64,000 nt of DNA from Kuafuiihalomonas sp050331295 (GTDB taxonomy: Bacteria; Myxococcota; Kuafuiibacteriia; Kuafuiibacteriales; Kuafuiibacteriaceae), in assembly GCA_050331295.1 (NCBI GenBank), contig JBHJGZ010000001.1, forward strand, positions 434,001-498,000, given 5' to 3'. How positions within the stretch are numbered: position 1 is the first letter of the stretch; the number at the start of each line of letters is the position of its first letter. Below, piece after piece: positions 9,436 to 18,764 of the stretch. A program made the position numbers and the translations under genes. The notes beneath the pieces were generated by a model. That model worked only from the letters and a program-made list of their open reading frames with translations, was not told the origin of the DNA and ran no database searches.

Positions 9436-11585
9436 GGCGGAGACTTTGGAAGCACAGGATCTAGCCCGTCGGAACGATAATGATAATAATGATTGTAGTA
9501 TTTAGAGGAATCTTCAGTGGAGTTTAGGACCACGCCATAGAGGCGACCTCCAACATCTCGAAGCTGACGCATGGCGAAGCGGGCGGCCTCTCTAGGGGTA
9601 TTGTTCGCCCGAATCACGAGGATCGAACCATCGACGAGGGTCGAAAGGATCGACGCGTCTGCCACGAAGTTCACGGGCGGCGAATCGAAAATAATCCGAT
9701 CGTACCGCTCACGAAGCTCGGCGATTAGTCTGGCAAGACGCTCGGAATGAAGAAGTTCGGTTGGGTTCGGGGGCAATGGCCCACAGGGCAGGAGATCCAG
9801 ACTACCAATCTGAGTCGCCTTAACGGCTGCATCTACGTCACCGTCAACAAGGGCGCTGGTGATTCCAGATCTATTCGAAACCGACAAGGCCTTGTGGAGT
9901 CGTGGCCGACGGAGGTCGGTGTCGACCAGCAGCACTCGATTGTTTGCTTGGGCCATTGAGATGGCGAGAGCCAACGCCGTCGTCGTCTTGCCTTCTTGTG
10001 GTCTGGGACTCGTGACAAGCAAGGCCTTCGGAGGGTTGTCTGCGGTGAGGAGAAGAATGTTCGTCCGGACGGAGCGAAACGATTCGGCGGCGGTGCTGCT
10101 AGGATTGTCGTGGATATAGAGATCGCGTTTTATCGCACTATCTGTATCTCCTTTTGAAGGTCCAATCACTGCAGGTAGGGTGCCAAGAACGGGTACCCCA
10201 AGCAGCTCCTCGAGCTCACTGCGGCTGCGGATCGTATTGTCGAGGACGGTCGCCAATGCGATGAACGAGAGCGAGACACCCAGACCCACAGCCAATCCGA
10301 GCAGTGCGTAGAGGGGAATCGACGGGCTCACAGGCCCGCGGGGAGGCTCCGATTTTTCAAACCAGTGGACATAGTTCGACTCGAGGAGTCCTGAGAGGGA
10401 TGTTTCCGTCCGTCGCTTGAGGAGCGATTCGTACGTATCCTTAGTCGTGCCGAACTCTCGATTCAGCTTGCGATATTGAAGGCCAAGCCCATTAAGAGCC
10501 AGCGCCCGTTCTTTCTCTTTGCGAATCTCTTCTTCAAATTGGAACTGCGTTTCCTCGAGCGCCAGAATCTCCGCCTCGAGGTTCGAAAGCATAGTGTCGA
10601 TTTCGCGGCTCAACGTCTCTTTGGTTTCGGCAATCTGCTGCGACAGCGCCTTCATGACCGGATGGCGATCTCCGTAGCGAGAAGAGGCCTCGGCCTTGGA
10701 CTTTCGGAGGTCCGTCAACTGGGTTCGCAGAGTCGTGACAACATCGCTCTTGAGAAGCGGGGGAGGCAGTTCCGGATTGGAACCAAACTGGTGAGCAAAG
10801 TCGGAAATGGTGTCCCGTTGAGCTCGAAGCGCGATCAGGGACGACCGAGTTTCAATAACCCTCTCGTTCAGCATTGAAAGATTTGCGCTGATCATGTTTT
10901 GGCGGTCTTCTAGTGAGACCGAAACCAGGAGGTTCTCCTGCTGAAAGCCGTTGAGACTCTCCTCTAGCGTTTCGAGCCGACCGGCGAACTCTTCGACCTG
11001 CTCATCGAGCCACCGCGCAGCCGTCCGGGTCGTCTCCATACGGCGTTCCAGGGTATGGTCGATGTAGGCTTGTCCTACCGTGTTGGCCAGACGGCTCGAC
11101 AACTCGGGAAATCGGCTCTTGACGAAGATATTGACGATTCGACTGTGAGACTCCTCTTCGACCTCCAGCATGCTGGAAAGAGCGAGCTCGAAGCTGCGAG
11201 CGTTTGCATCCTTCGCGAGCTCCGTAGCTTCGAGAAACTCTGGATCCTGGCCGAGCGAGAGTCTTTCGACGACATCCTTCAGGACCATGCGGCTCGAGAT
11301 GACCTTCAGCTGGGTGCTGTAGAATGCCCTTTCTTGCCGAGCTTGCTCGGCCAGGTTCTCGACCGCTGTGTTTTCGCCCAGGACTCGAGGCAGCGCCGGA
11401 TCGATAAGGAGCTTGGCGGTCGCTTGGTACACCTTTGGCAGGCGCATCGCACCGATGGCCACCGACGTGGTAAGGGCGACCGTCATCGCGATGATGGCCC
11501 AGCGGTGTTTCCATGCGTTTCGAACAAAGTCGGAGAGCTCAAAGCGAAACTCGTCCGGCCATGAATGCTTCTTGAGTTGGTCCAC
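9432..11585 (-). CDS. Wzc-type polysaccharide co-polymerase / tyrosine autokinase
   Basis: 717 residues. The N-terminus has a Wzz segment with a first membrane helix (about 32-50), a long coiled periplasmic region (about 180-400) and a second helix near residue 425. The cytoplasmic BY-kinase domain follows, with Walker A in S-P-R-P-Q-E-G-K-T-T-T, Walker A' V-L-L-V-D-T-D-L-R-R-P and Walker B I-I-F-D-S-P-P. The C-terminal tail has a tyrosine cluster (Y-Y-N-H-Y-Y-H-Y), the usual autophosphorylation site. This family controls chain length and couples polymerisation to export with the OPX protein encoded just upstream (21-nt gap). Inner-membrane location is expected. All key motifs look intact. 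Confidence 0.93.
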   Translation of the reverse strand: MDQLKKHSWPDEFRFELSDFVRNAWKHRWAIIAMTVALTTSVAIGAMRLPKVYQATAKLLIDPALPRVLGENTAVENLAEQARQERAFYSTQLKVISSRMVLKDVVERLSLGQDPEFLEATELAKDANARSFELALSSMLEVEEESHSRIVNIFVKSRFPELSSRLANTVGQAYIDHTLERRMETTRTAARWLDEQVEEFAGRLETLEESLNGFQQENLLVSVSLEDRQNMISANLSMLNERVIETRSSLIALRAQRDTISDFAHQFGSNPELPPPLLKSDVVTTLRTQLTDLRKSKAEASSRYGDRHPVMKALSQQIAETKETLSREIDTMLSNLEAEILALEETQFQFEEEIRKEKERALALNGLGLQYRKLNREFGTTKDTYESLLKRRTETSLSGLLESNYVHWFEKSEPPRGPVSPSIPLYALLGLAVGLGVSLSFIALATVLDNTIRSRSELEELLGVPVLGTLPAVIGPSKGDTDSAIKRDLYIHDNPSSTAAESFRSVRTNILLLTADNPPKALLVTSPRPQEGKTTTALALAISMAQANNRVLLVDTDLRRPRLHKALSVSNRSGITSALVDGDVDAAVKATQIGSLDLLPCGPLPPNPTELLHSERLARLIAELRERYDRIIFDSPPVNFVADASILSTLVDGSILVIRANNTPREAARFAMRQLRDVGGRLYGVVLNSTEDSSKYYNHYYHYRSDGLDPVLPKSPP

Positions 11586-11606
11586 GGGAGTCGTCCTCGG
11601 ATAGAG

Positions 11607-12236
11607 CTAGAAGAGAGCCTCGGGCACGAATACGATATCTCCAGGGAGGAGTCGAAGATTCGAGGCCGCCCCGGCACTAATGGAGCCGACCGGCACCTTG
11701 AGCACAATGTCCTCGTTGTTTACGGTTCTTGAAACCTTCACGCTGTTGCGCGAGGCGAGCTGGGAAAAACCGCCGGCGAGGGTGATGGCTTCAATTACGG
11801 TCATGCTCGGCTTAAAGGGGAAGGTGCCTGGCTTCTGTACTTGGCCCAGCACGTAGACGCGCTGGGAGTTCCGCTCTTCCACGAAGACGACCACCTGTGG
11901 ATCCACGAGAAACCCGTCCGCCAGCCGCTTCGTGAGCTCGAGCTGGAACTCTTGCGGTGTCTTGCCCAGCATCGTGATCTCTCCGATTAAAGGAAAATCA
12001 TTGGGTCCTCTATCGGGAACCCGATACTTCCCACTCAGGTCTGGCTCTCGAAACACCCGCACCGAGACTATATCTCCGGGGCCCAAAGCTTCATTGATGG
12101 ATGGTGGTGTGGCCAGACCAATCTCCGAAGGTAAGGGGGCTCGACCCGTAGAACTACAGGCCGTGACGAGAACTACGATCAACAGTGATAGCCACATCCC
12201 GAGAAATGCGTGCCGCAGCGCGTCTGTCGCGTTCAT
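11607..12236 (-). CDS. Short OPX-family polysaccharide export lipoprotein
   Basis: 209 residues. A signal peptide ends in a lipobox L-V-T-A-C (Cys27). The Poly_export domain follows (about 48-130, with P-G-D-I-V-S-V-R-V-F), then one SLBB-type segment (Y-V-L-G-Q-V-Q-K-P-G, about 137-200). The protein ends right after this domain, so it lacks the extra SLBB repeat and C-terminal amphipathic helix by which E. coli Wza spans the outer membrane. It should therefore depend on a separate outer-membrane barrel; one is encoded in the same operon at 17490-18761. Its ATG overlaps the stop of the ligase/TPR gene by 4 nt. Confidence 0.9.
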   Translation of the reverse strand: MNATDALRHAFLGMWLSLLIVVLVTACSSTGRAPLPSEIGLATPPSINEALGPGDIVSVRVFREPDLSGKYRVPDRGPNDFPLIGEITMLGKTPQEFQLELTKRLADGFLVDPQVVVFVEERNSQRVYVLGQVQKPGTFPFKPSMTVIEAITLAGGFSQLASRNSVKVSRTVNNEDIVLKVPVGSISAGAASNLRLLPGDIVFVPEALF

Positions 12237-14761
12237 CGTTCAGGGTCTCCCACTCGTCTTTGGATCCACTCCATGATCCTTTTCGCTTCCGGATCGTTGG
12301 GGCTCCTTCTGAGCACGAACTGGGCGTCGAGTCGCGCTTCTGCGGTTCGGCCCAAGCGGAGCAGAACGCGACCTCGGCGCCTGCGCAAAGAAAGGCTCAT
12401 CGGATGTCGCGCCATGAACGCTTCTATCCGACGCAACGCGTCTTGGAGACGCCCAAGGGTTTCGTCTGCTTGCGCCCTGAGAAGAACCCAGTCTTCTTGC
12501 TGGGTCGTACGCGCCGCACAGCCATCGAGTTGAATGATGGCAGCTTCCGCGTCTCCCCGAATCAACATGAGTTCCGCGGCCCGAAGACAGAAGCGGCCAC
12601 TCAGATTGTTCGAATGCTCTAGGAGCAGCATCGACAAGGCCACTTCGTGGTGCCCGAATCGGATTAAGGTGTGAACGATGGCGTCGGCTTCCGCCTCCGA
12701 TCCCGCTGTGACGGTCTTGGCGAAGGCCTCCCGTGCCACGCGCAGAGCGACCTTTTCGGCACCAAGCGAGAGTAGCAAGTGCACCCATTCGTTGCTGTGA
12801 TGGTCTTCCTGAAACACTGCGTCGACGTCCACGTTCTCCAATAGAACCCGCGCGTATTCCGGGTTGCGAATCCGAAGGCCCGTCCGGAGCGCGAGGGACA
12901 AAGCCCGCGGTTCGACCGAGCCGGAAGTCGCTCGTGGGATGGCTCGAGCGAGCTCCGTGGGGTCGAACAACCGGACCATCCGGTCGACCAGCTCTCGGGG
13001 GAGCGGGCTCAGTGTCCATGCTCGGCGGTACTCAAAGATCGCCTGCGTTCGATGACCTGCAGCCCAGAGCAAGCTTCCCGCGAGCTCGTGGGGCGGCGCA
13101 TACGTTGGCGCTGTGAACATGGCCTTGTTGGAGGTTTGGAGAGCCTCAGACCTCATTCCGCGCCGGGCATAGACATGTGCGAGGGCGGTCCATCCAAACG
13201 GATTGGCCGGATGGTGGGCCGCGCGACGGCCGAGCTGTTCGAGCTCCTCATGCGTACCAGTGCGCGTCACCAGCCAATCATCATCGTCTTGGCCCAAGAC
13301 ATCGTCTTGGCCCAAGAGGTGGGCTTCGAAGACCTGTACGTCAAACCTGAGGTCGCCAACCCACGCAGCGTACGCAAGTGTTCCCCACGCAAGGCAGATA
13401 AACCCGGTCGCGGTGGTGGCCAGCAACGGCAAACGGAGTTCACTCGAAGACCGCCGTTGTTCTCGTGGCCCTAACGTGGAGAGCAGGGCGACGCAGATGA
13501 GTGCCACACCGGTTAGCTCCAAGCTGAAGTCGACCATGTTCTGGCAGACCAGGGCCAAGACTCCGGCGGCTACGGCAATTCTTTTCTTGCTCCGCGCTAC
13601 CAGCAGCTGATGCACCGTCAACAGGAGCAAACCGGCGGTCGCTGCGACGCCGATCGGAGCTCCCCACTCCGAAATGAACTGAATCGGCAAGGTTTCGGGG
13701 TGAGTGTGGACAAGGCGAAGCGGCTCGTCGACGTAGCCCGTGTAGACCGACCGATACGCACCCCGACCGATCCCGAACCAGAAATGGTCCCAGATCATTT
13801 CGGGCGCATAGCGGAACGCAGCAAACTTTTCGTCGAAAACGGTCTTCGAAAACCCAGCCCGAACAGTCTCGGACCCAACGACGGCCACGACGCCCAGCGC
13901 CGTCCCGGCCGCTGCCAGCGTAGCCAGTCGGCGCCTGCCACTACGCCTCCAACGACTCTGGCGCAGCAACATTCCAACGAAGGCGACGAGACCTATCACC
14001 AAAGCCAACGTGGCGCCGGTTGACCGCTGGTAGAGCGATACCGCGAATAGAACGGTCCCCAGCAAAAGATATCCCCGGCGATTCTTCGGGCCGTCTATGC
14101 CCAGCCCCACTGCTACGAAGCCGCACAGAAGGAGCGCTCCAGCCGCGTGATTTGGATTCGCGAAGGTCGAGAGCAGGTCGGCTGCCGCCGTGTGGGTCTC
14201 CCAAATCCCGAAGAGCTTCCGCCACCCAAATACCGCATGGCCGAGCCCAACGAAGACCGAGGCAAGGCCCGAGAAAACGACCCACTTCAGCACAAGGTCA
14301 CTCGATCGGCGACGAACCAAAGTCGTGGTTGTGAACGCGACCATGGCGTAGAGGCATAGTTTCGAGGCCTCGAGCGCGGTTTCTCCGGCTTCATAGCTCA
14401 CCGGACCTTGAGGCATGCCGAGCGTTGCTCCCCTTAGATCCGCGGCGCGAGGAGAGAGCAGTCCCAAAGCATCTCCGACCGGAATCGTCTGCAAGGTCGT
14501 CCAGACAGCCAAACAGCACAGCACCAAGAGCAGTCCACTTGGATGGGCTCGGGCCTCTCGACGTCGGAGTTCGACAAAGCAGGCTAAGACGGCCAATGTA
14601 GCTAAGAGGAGAAGTACGGGGTGGGCCCACCACAAACGTCCACCCACCGGAATCAGGCAAAGGAACAAAAGGGCGGACAGAGCGGCTTGCCCGCCTGTAT
14701 CGCTTCGCCCAAACGTAGGCATCAGGACGGGATGGGAAGACCGGTGCCGGGTACTGTCCAA
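12233..14761 (-). CDS. O-antigen ligase/polymerase (Wzy_C) fused to TPR repeats
   Basis: 842 residues. About twelve membrane segments fill the first 440 residues; a periplasmic loop near residues 320-360 carries H-T-H-P-E-T, followed by Q-F-I-S-E-W-G-A-P-I, matching the Wzy_C/WaaL family pattern. The remaining 350 residues are helical repeats with TPR spacing (P-x-x-x-x-x-W-x-x-L/A, and R-x-G-R-V-L-L-R-L-G-R near the end), probably a protein-interaction arm in the periplasm. The family joins or polymerises lipid-linked repeat units. An in-frame 18-bp tandem duplication lies in the loop between the two parts. The start overlaps no gene; the next gene upstream ends 49 nt away. Confidence 0.85.
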   Translation of the reverse strand: MDSTRHRSSHPVLMPTFGRSDTGGQAALSALLFLCLIPVGGRLWWAHPVLLLLATLAVLACFVELRRREARAHPSGLLLVLCCLAVWTTLQTIPVGDALGLLSPRAADLRGATLGMPQGPVSYEAGETALEASKLCLYAMVAFTTTTLVRRRSSDLVLKWVVFSGLASVFVGLGHAVFGWRKLFGIWETHTAAADLLSTFANPNHAAGALLLCGFVAVGLGIDGPKNRRGYLLLGTVLFAVSLYQRSTGATLALVIGLVAFVGMLLRQSRWRRSGRRRLATLAAAGTALGVVAVVGSETVRAGFSKTVFDEKFAAFRYAPEMIWDHFWFGIGRGAYRSVYTGYVDEPLRLVHTHPETLPIQFISEWGAPIGVAATAGLLLLTVHQLLVARSKKRIAVAAGVLALVCQNMVDFSLELTGVALICVALLSTLGPREQRRSSSELRLPLLATTATGFICLAWGTLAYAAWVGDLRFDVQVFEAHLLGQDDVLGQDDDDWLVTRTGTHEELEQLGRRAAHHPANPFGWTALAHVYARRGMRSEALQTSNKAMFTAPTYAPPHELAGSLLWAAGHRTQAIFEYRRAWTLSPLPRELVDRMVRLFDPTELARAIPRATSGSVEPRALSLALRTGLRIRNPEYARVLLENVDVDAVFQEDHHSNEWVHLLLSLGAEKVALRVAREAFAKTVTAGSEAEADAIVHTLIRFGHHEVALSMLLLEHSNNLSGRFCLRAAELMLIRGDAEAAIIQLDGCAARTTQQEDWVLLRAQADETLGRLQDALRRIEAFMARHPMSLSLRRRRGRVLLRLGRTAEARLDAQFVLRRSPNDPEAKRIMEWIQRRVGDPER
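13282..13317 (-). repeat. Perfect 18-bp tandem duplication inside the ligase/TPR gene
   Basis: Two identical, adjacent 18-bp units (13282-13299 and 13300-13317) lie in frame and duplicate an acidic L-G-Q-D-D-V hexapeptide between the membrane part and the TPR part. This looks like a recent slippage event in a tolerant linker. Confidence 0.9.
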
Positions 14762-14810
14762 AGGTTGCTCTCCGCGAGACTATGACCGCTGTACGTCCGG
14801 AAAACCATGC

Positions 14811-16292
14811 CTACTGCGATTTCGAAAGCCTGGTCTCAAAAGGAAGGACGATGCCGGCGTTCGAAGAAATGGAAGCCTTGGCCCAAGCGTAGTCTACAAG
14901 TGCTTCTCGGAGGAGCTCTGAGCAAAGATCAGAAGTCGACTTGTCGGTTTGAACGTTGAACGCCAGACGCAGTGTGCCGAATTCCATGCCGGCATCCGAG
15001 ATCTCGAGTTCGCGGTTTTGCCGGGCGGCGTGACGCGTATCGGGATTGGCCCAGCGGTAGACGTATTCCTTGCAAGATAGGTTGTCTGAGACCGGCGCTC
15101 GCCAAGCCAGGCTCGCTTCTGCCGCCTGGAGTTCGTTCAAGGCGAGTTCAAGCGAGGACCACACTTGCTCTTCGGAGGTGGCTTGCCGGATGGATCGACC
15201 GGCCTGGCGCACTACTTGGCGGTAGTGATCCGCTTGTATCGATGCTTGAGGCATGGAGAGGACGCCGATTCTTCGAGCCAAGATGTAGAGGACCACCGAG
15301 ACGCACAGTATCGCGATGATGGTTTGAATGGCGTCATCCTGAAGGAGCGCGAGGGAAGCGAGGGCAAAAATGCCGGAGGCGGTGTACAACGTAAGAACGG
15401 CGTTTCGGTGAGACAGGCCCAGTGCAAGCAGCCGATGATGAAGGTGCTGGCGGTCAGCTCGGAAGGGATTCGAGCGCTTAAGCACCCGGCGAGTGAAGGC
15501 GAGACCGGTGTCCAGGAGAGGGAGACCGAGTGCCATCATGGGGATCAGAAGGGCAGTGGCCGTCGCGCCTTTTCGCTGGGTCCAAATGGAGACGGTCGAC
15601 AACACGAACCCGAGGAACATGGAGCCTGAATCGCCCAAGAAGATCTTGGCCGGGTTGAAGTTGTAAACCAAGAATCCCACCAGGGCTCCGGAGAGTGCTG
15701 CGACCATTAAACAGAGGAGAACGGCGTGGTCGTTGACCGCCACCGCGAACAACACGAAACAAGCGAAGAGCGACAGTCCCGACGCCAACCCATCCAGACC
15801 GTCGATGAGGTTCAGGGCGTTGACCACACCGACCACCCAGAGCCAGGTAAGAGGAAAAGACAGGAACGACACCTGAAACGCATCGCCGAGTGGGATGCCC
15901 AGCATTTCGATCCGGATTCCCGCCGACCAGACGACCGCGGCCGCAATGGTTTGGACCGAGAACTTGAGCCCCGCCCCAGTGCCCTTTAGATCGTCGTACA
16001 CGCCCAGCGCGACGATCAACACGCAGGCCGAGAAGAACGCCGCAACCTTTGTTCCGTCCGCATAGAGGACTTCCGAGACTCCGTTCGAATAAAAGAATAG
16101 TCCGATTAGCGGAGTCATGAAGGCGATGACGACCGCAATCCCTCCGACCCGGGGAATGGGCCTCTTATGGACCTTACGGGAATCAGTCGGTACGTCGAGC
16201 CAACCGAGTCGAAAAGCCACTCGAATCACGAGGGGCGTGAGCCCGAGGCTCACGAGGAGCGCTAGCAAGAATGCTGCGAGGTAGCTATGCAT
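14811..16292 (-). CDS. WecA/MraY-type polyprenyl-phosphate sugar-1-phosphate transferase with extra C-terminal domain
   Basis: 493 residues from the ATG at 16292; the frame is open further upstream, but that part overlaps the next gene in the wrong frame. Residues 1-330 hold the eleven-helix MraY/WecA core, with P-T-D-x-R-K-V-H-K-x-P-x-P-R-x-G-G near residue 35, the N-L-I-D-G-L-D-G-L-A catalytic loop and F-L-G-D-S-G-S-M-F-L-G. A helix-rich basic segment (H-L-H-H-R-L) follows. It starts a repeat unit by moving a HexNAc-1-phosphate to undecaprenyl phosphate. Beyond residue 345 about 150 residues form an additional cytoplasmic domain with no motif I recognise, possibly GAF-like. The start overlaps the upstream glycosyltransferase stop by 8 nt. 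Confidence 0.9.
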   Translation of the reverse strand: MHSYLAAFLLALLVSLGLTPLVIRVAFRLGWLDVPTDSRKVHKRPIPRVGGIAVVIAFMTPLIGLFFYSNGVSEVLYADGTKVAAFFSACVLIVALGVYDDLKGTGAGLKFSVQTIAAAVVWSAGIRIEMLGIPLGDAFQVSFLSFPLTWLWVVGVVNALNLIDGLDGLASGLSLFACFVLFAVAVNDHAVLLCLMVAALSGALVGFLVYNFNPAKIFLGDSGSMFLGFVLSTVSIWTQRKGATATALLIPMMALGLPLLDTGLAFTRRVLKRSNPFRADRQHLHHRLLALGLSHRNAVLTLYTASGIFALASLALLQDDAIQTIIAILCVSVVLYILARRIGVLSMPQASIQADHYRQVVRQAGRSIRQATSEEQVWSSLELALNELQAAEASLAWRAPVSDNLSCKEYVYRWANPDTRHAARQNRELEISDAGMEFGTLRLAFNVQTDKSTSDLCSELLREALVDYAWAKASISSNAGIVLPFETRLSKSQ

Positions 16293-17487
16293 GGTCGTGC
16301 CCCCGCCAAGCAAAGCTTCTTGACCATGACGGTCGTACCGCGGACCGCGCAGACCCACGCCGTTCGAGGAGGTCTTGGTAGATTCGCTCGAGGTCGACCA
16401 CCAATCGGCGATGAGAAAACCGTTCCAGCGTTCGGCCTTGGATGGAATCGGGAACCCGGGGCCGGCTCGCCAGGGTTGCTTCGAGTCGCTGAACCAGTTT
16501 GGGCTCGTCGCTCGGCGCGAGCACATGGTCTTCAAGATCCGCCATGACTTCTCGAACGCCACCGACGTCGGTAGCCACGACTGGTGTCCCGGCGGCCAGG
16601 GCTTCGATCACCGCCACCGGAGTCCCTTCGTTGTCACTCGTCAAAAGCAGGGCGTCGGCGGCTTTCAAGATAGCTGGTGTATCGTCTCGGTACCCGAGGA
16701 AGTGGATCCTGGGATGACCCGCAGCCTGGCGCTCGAGCTCGACTCGAAGCGCGCCGTCCCCGACGATGGCGAGATGGGCCCTCGGATGGCTCAGTGCCGA
16801 AAACAGGCGTATGGCTCGATCGACCCGTTTGATGGGCGCGAGCCGTCCGATGAAAACCACGAGCGGGCTCGAGCCAATACCGAGCTCCTGACGAAAAGCT
16901 TCTCCTCGGTCGCAGCTTTGAAATCTATCCAGCTCAAGTCCGAGCGGCACCACCGAAACCTTTTCGGCCGGCGCGATACGGTAGCGGTGAACGATGTCGG
17001 CCTTCTGCTTTTCGGACAATACGAGGATCTGGTCAGTCCACCGGGCCAGCGCGCGCTCGGTTCTGATGAAGAGCCTTTCTTGGCGTGGTGAAAAATACCC
17101 TTCAAAAACGTGTCCGTGGAAGGTGTGGATGATGAGCGGGACTCTCTGGCCGAAAGCGGCCATCCGGCCGACGGCTCCCGCCTTGGCGGTATGGGTGTGG
17201 ACGATACGGGGGCGCTCCCGAGCCAATACTTGGTGCATACGAAACAGCGCCTCCACATCACGACGGGGGTGCACCGGACGCCGCATACAGTCGATGACTT
17301 CGATTCGAATCCCGCGGGCCTGGGCTTCGCCGGCCATAGACTGTTCCCCCGGTTCGAGCCCGCCTCCCACCAGTAGCGTCTCGAAGGATGAACCCGCGCT
17401 GTATCGCATGGCCTGGCTGAGCAGGATCGTGTGGCGTGCCGGGCCTCCATTGCAAATCCGGCTTTGTATCCGGACGATGCGGGTCAT
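16285..17487 (-). CDS. Glycosyltransferase, GT4 family
   Basis: 400 residues, full-length GT-B fold. The N-terminal half has the G-G-P-A-R-H acceptor-loop motif near residue 15 and H-T-H-T-A-K-A-G near 100. The C-terminal half has a V-F-I-G-R-L-A-P-I-K-R-V-D donor-binding strand, and S-D-N-E-G-T-P-V-A-V-I-E-A-L-A-A-G-T-P-V-V, the E-x7-E pattern of retaining GT4 enzymes. It probably adds the second or a later sugar to the lipid-linked repeat unit started by the adjacent WecA-type enzyme, whose start overlaps its stop. It begins 2 nt from the end of the upstream barrel gene, so it is surely co-transcribed. Confidence 0.92.
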   Translation of the reverse strand: MTRIVRIQSRICNGGPARHTILLSQAMRYSAGSSFETLLVGGGLEPGEQSMAGEAQARGIRIEVIDCMRRPVHPRRDVEALFRMHQVLARERPRIVHTHTAKAGAVGRMAAFGQRVPLIIHTFHGHVFEGYFSPRQERLFIRTERALARWTDQILVLSEKQKADIVHRYRIAPAEKVSVVPLGLELDRFQSCDRGEAFRQELGIGSSPLVVFIGRLAPIKRVDRAIRLFSALSHPRAHLAIVGDGALRVELERQAAGHPRIHFLGYRDDTPAILKAADALLLTSDNEGTPVAVIEALAAGTPVVATDVGGVREVMADLEDHVLAPSDEPKLVQRLEATLASRPRVPDSIQGRTLERFSHRRLVVDLERIYQDLLERRGSARSAVRPSWSRSFAWRGHDHA

Positions 17488-17489
17488 CC

Positions 17490-18761
17490 TCAGTACCTGA
17501 CGCTCACAGTAAAGATGCCTTGTTGTCTGGTGAAATTGCCGATGAACAAGGATTCGCCCATATCAGCCGCCTCGTCGTTCGAATTCTGGTCTATAATTCG
17601 ATATTGCATACCAAGGACGAGGTAGTCCAAGAGGAAGTAGTCGACGCCAACGCCTCCGGTAATGAGCCGAGCAAAAGGATCGTCGGAACCCGCGGGCCGC
17701 AGCGGGTCCTCGCCGAAGTTCCTGAGCGTGCCTTGGACGAAGGCTTGCCCGACAACTCGACCCACACCCAACGTGCCGCGGAGTGTGAAATCGTCTTCAA
17801 TGACGCTGTCGAAGATAATAATGGGCCGAACGCTTCGGTTCCAACCTAGTTGGATGTTGGCTCGTGGCGTAAATTGATAGGTTATAAATGCTCGACCGAT
17901 TCCACTGTCTTGACTACCTGGAGCCAGGTTTCCAAAGAGGTCATCATTGCCATATACGAGAGCATTACCATACCCTCCCGACAGTTCAATAATGATGCGT
18001 TCAGTGACTTGACCGATGAGCCCACCCTCAATGGATAAAGGTGCTGCGTCGTTTCCGCCTTGTGCGCTGGTGAACACGCCGAACAGACCTCGTACGAAGA
18101 CGAGCGTTTTGGGTAGGAACCGCCAACGGGACTCCAGGAGTCCCTGGTGTTGTTGAGAATCTGTAAGGTCATCGAAGAAGGAGATCACGTTCCGGTATCC
18201 AACGTCGAACTCCAATGCTCCACCGCCGGGACGGAGGGTCACTCGCGCATCGGCCCTGTTTCGAAATTCGGGAAAGCTCACCTCATCGGCGGCGATCGCA
18301 TCAGCCGAATTGATGACGGCCGGCGTGCGTGTGAACTGATTCTCCAACTCAAACGCAACGGTACTTCGCGCGGAACCCACGCGAATCCTCGCGTTCGCGT
18401 TCCCGCCAACGTCTACCCGGTCGTCGACCATCCCGTCTGAAGTGGATTGAGCGATAGCCGGGGGGGTATTCAAAAAAGTGCTGATGGAAGCATTCCCGCC
18501 GAGCTGGATGGACAGGTCGGAACCCGGCACGTCGAGCAACACTCCAGGCCGGGCCACGAACCGCCAGCTCTCGACGATGTCGTCCCCCGATTCTTCCCGA
18601 AACGCATTGGTATCCAGCACAGTGGCCAAGTCCAAGTTGAAGTGGAGGCGTGACTTCTGTCCCACCTTCACGCCGCCGGTTGCGGTGGTGTATTGCGCCG
18701 TGGCCGGCGTCGACGTCGCGAGCAGAAGAGCCGCCGCCAGGCCAGCGATGAAGAAGCGCAC
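17490..18761 (-). CDS. Outer-membrane beta-barrel of the polysaccharide export system
   Basis: 423 residues with a clean signal peptide (about 1-22, A-T-A-Q cleavage). The rest is rich in alternating hydrophobic/polar strands, with aromatic residues and Asp/Asn/Gly turns, and ends in a strand with terminal aromatic V-S-V-R-Y, the classic outer-membrane insertion signal. There are about sixteen to eighteen likely strands. Work on myxobacterial secretion has shown that short OPX proteins pair with a separate barrel, and this gene sits in the same operon as such an OPX gene. No catalytic motif is visible. It starts 3 nt from the upstream gene and ends 2 nt before the glycosyltransferase. Confidence 0.82.
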   Translation of the reverse strand: MRFFIAGLAAALLLATSTPATAQYTTATGGVKVGQKSRLHFNLDLATVLDTNAFREESGDDIVESWRFVARPGVLLDVPGSDLSIQLGGNASISTFLNTPPAIAQSTSDGMVDDRVDVGGNANARIRVGSARSTVAFELENQFTRTPAVINSADAIAADEVSFPEFRNRADARVTLRPGGGALEFDVGYRNVISFFDDLTDSQQHQGLLESRWRFLPKTLVFVRGLFGVFTSAQGGNDAAPLSIEGGLIGQVTERIIIELSGGYGNALVYGNDDLFGNLAPGSQDSGIGRAFITYQFTPRANIQLGWNRSVRPIIIFDSVIEDDFTLRGTLGVGRVVGQAFVQGTLRNFGEDPLRPAGSDDPFARLITGGVGVDYFLLDYLVLGMQYRIIDQNSNDEAADMGESLFIGNFTRQQGIFTVSVRY

Positions 18762-18764
18762 GGG

